The position numbers and the translations under genes are program-made. A stretch of 64,000 bases of DNA. Origin: HTCC2207 sp002685195 (GTDB lineage: Bacteria; Pseudomonadota; Gammaproteobacteria; Pseudomonadales; Porticoccaceae). Positions within the stretch are counted from its first letter, which is position 1. Each line of letters starts with the position of its first letter. The notes beneath the pieces are model-generated. The model saw nothing but the letters and a program-made list of their open reading frames with translations, did not search any database and was not told the DNA's origin. Below, piece after piece: positions 63,493 through 64,000 of the stretch. The stretch lies in contig CP179212.1 in the NCBI GenBank assembly GCA_051201675.1, forward strand, positions 2,542,001-2,606,000, in the 5' to 3' direction.

Positions 63493-64000
63493 ATGGAATT
63501 ATTCACTGAATACGGAACAATATTGATTATCCTTGCGGGTGCCTTTGGGTTCTTTATGGCTTGGGGTGTTGGCGCGAATGATGTTGCCAATGCTATGGGT
63601 ACTTCCGTTGGCTCTAAAGCACTAACTATTAAGCAGGCAATTTTAATTGCCATGGTTTTTGAATTTGCAGGTGCCTATTTAGCGGGAGGAGAAGTCACTT
63701 CAACCATCCGAAAAGGTATTGTTGACTCCAGTGTATTTGTCGACTCTCCAGACTTGCTTGTATTTGGTATGCTTTCTGCTCTTCTCGCTGCCGGCACCTG
63801 GCTTATGGTAGCAAGCTTTATGGGCTGGCCAGTATCAACTACGCATTCTATTGTTGGTGCAATTGTTGGCTTCGCTGCCGTGGGTGTATCTACTGATGCA
63901 GTTAATTGGGATAAGGTTAGTACAATTGTTGCCAGCTGGGTTGTATCCCCCGTAATTGCTGGAACTATTTCATTTGCGATTTTTCGTAGTGTTCAAAATC
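63493..64000 (+). CDS. pit: PiT family low-affinity inorganic phosphate permease (3' end cut)
   Basis: The frame opens at ATG 63493 (after AAGAGAG) and continues through the window edge, giving 169 residues of an integral membrane protein. The PiT signature GANDVANAMGTSVGSKALT occurs near residue 27, with STTHSIVGAIVGFAAVG near 115, the duplicated half-signature. It imports phosphate with protons or, in some marine forms, sodium. It is cotranscribed with the DUF47 gene, which probably modulates it. The C-terminal half lies beyond the window. Confidence 0.93.
   Translation, partial: MELFTEYGTILIILAGAFGFFMAWGVGANDVANAMGTSVGSKALTIKQAILIAMVFEFAGAYLAGGEVTSTIRKGIVDSSVFVDSPDLLVFGMLSALLAAGTWLMVASFMGWPVSTTHSIVGAIVGFAAVGVSTDAVNWDKVSTIVASWVVSPVIAGTISFAIFRSVQN

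Noticed and set aside
1..64000. Mobile elements, CRISPR arrays, prophage or defence islands
   Set aside because: No transposase, integrase, repeat array or phage-like gene was seen; gene order is conserved housekeeping throughout.

Overview
This window is a continuous piece of a gammaproteobacterial chromosome with ordinary housekeeping content and a moderate to low GC feel. Almost every gene is recognisable. The blocks parC-parE-yqiA-cpdA-yqiB-nudF/tolC/waaA, ilvD/folA-thyA-lgt/ptsP-rppH, and rpmG-rpmB/radC/coaBC/algC-argB/slmA/pyrE-rph/yicC/gmk/rpoZ-spoT-ridA/oxyR-recG match gene neighbourhoods known from Pseudomonas and Escherichia. With the many outer-membrane and TonB-type functions, this suggests a free-living, probably marine, heterotroph near the Cellvibrionales/SAR92 type. 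That placement is inference. I see no rRNA, tRNA, insertion sequence, prophage or CRISPR.

Layout. 1-9.3 kb: a cut-off DUF1295 membrane protein, an RND-superfamily exporter, the ABC-F ATPase Uup, then gpmI, envC and ctpA. 9.3-19 kb: topoisomerase IV (parC, parE) in a long minus-strand group with yqiA, cpdA, yqiB and nudF, then tolC and waaA, which converge. 19-26.6 kb: an LtaS/OpgB-like phosphotransferase, a glycosyltransferase-like protein, ilvE, argA and ilvD. 26.6-31.8 kb: a six-gene energy-transduction operon (DUF3450, extended ExbB/TtpC, ExbB, ExbD, TonB, TPR). 32-39.8 kb: folA-thyA-lgt, an NRDE protein, ptsP-rppH, a MAPEG protein, a HAD phosphatase and gcvH. 39.9-45 kb: a DUF481 protein, then srkA, arfB, DUF1653, FAH, DUF4870 and an FAD-linked dehydrogenase. 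45.4-53.7 kb: a cold-shock gene, ribosomal proteins L33/L28, radC, coaBC-algC-argB-slmA, pyrE, rph and yicC. 53.7-64 kb: two small-protein genes, gmk, rpoZ-spoT-ridA, an epimerase, oxyR-recG, and a PhoU-like/PiT phosphate uptake pair cut by the window end.

Three points stand out. (1) The 3' end of rph carries a one-base frameshift. The last 31 family-typical codons lie intact in another frame just upstream of pyrE, strikingly like the rph-1 lesion of E. coli K-12. (2) OxyR keeps the peroxide-sensing Cys199, but residue 208, the disulfide partner in the classical protein, is Leu. (3) An AT-rich spacer after ridA holds a 42-codon ORF with its own Shine-Dalgarno sequence and a -10 box, encoding a short hydrophobic-headed, basic-tailed peptide. 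Further leads are the TonB/ExbB/DUF3450/TPR operon without a receptor, an acidic insertion in the RND exporter, the absence of dut between coaBC and algC, and several palindromes and hairpins in leaders.
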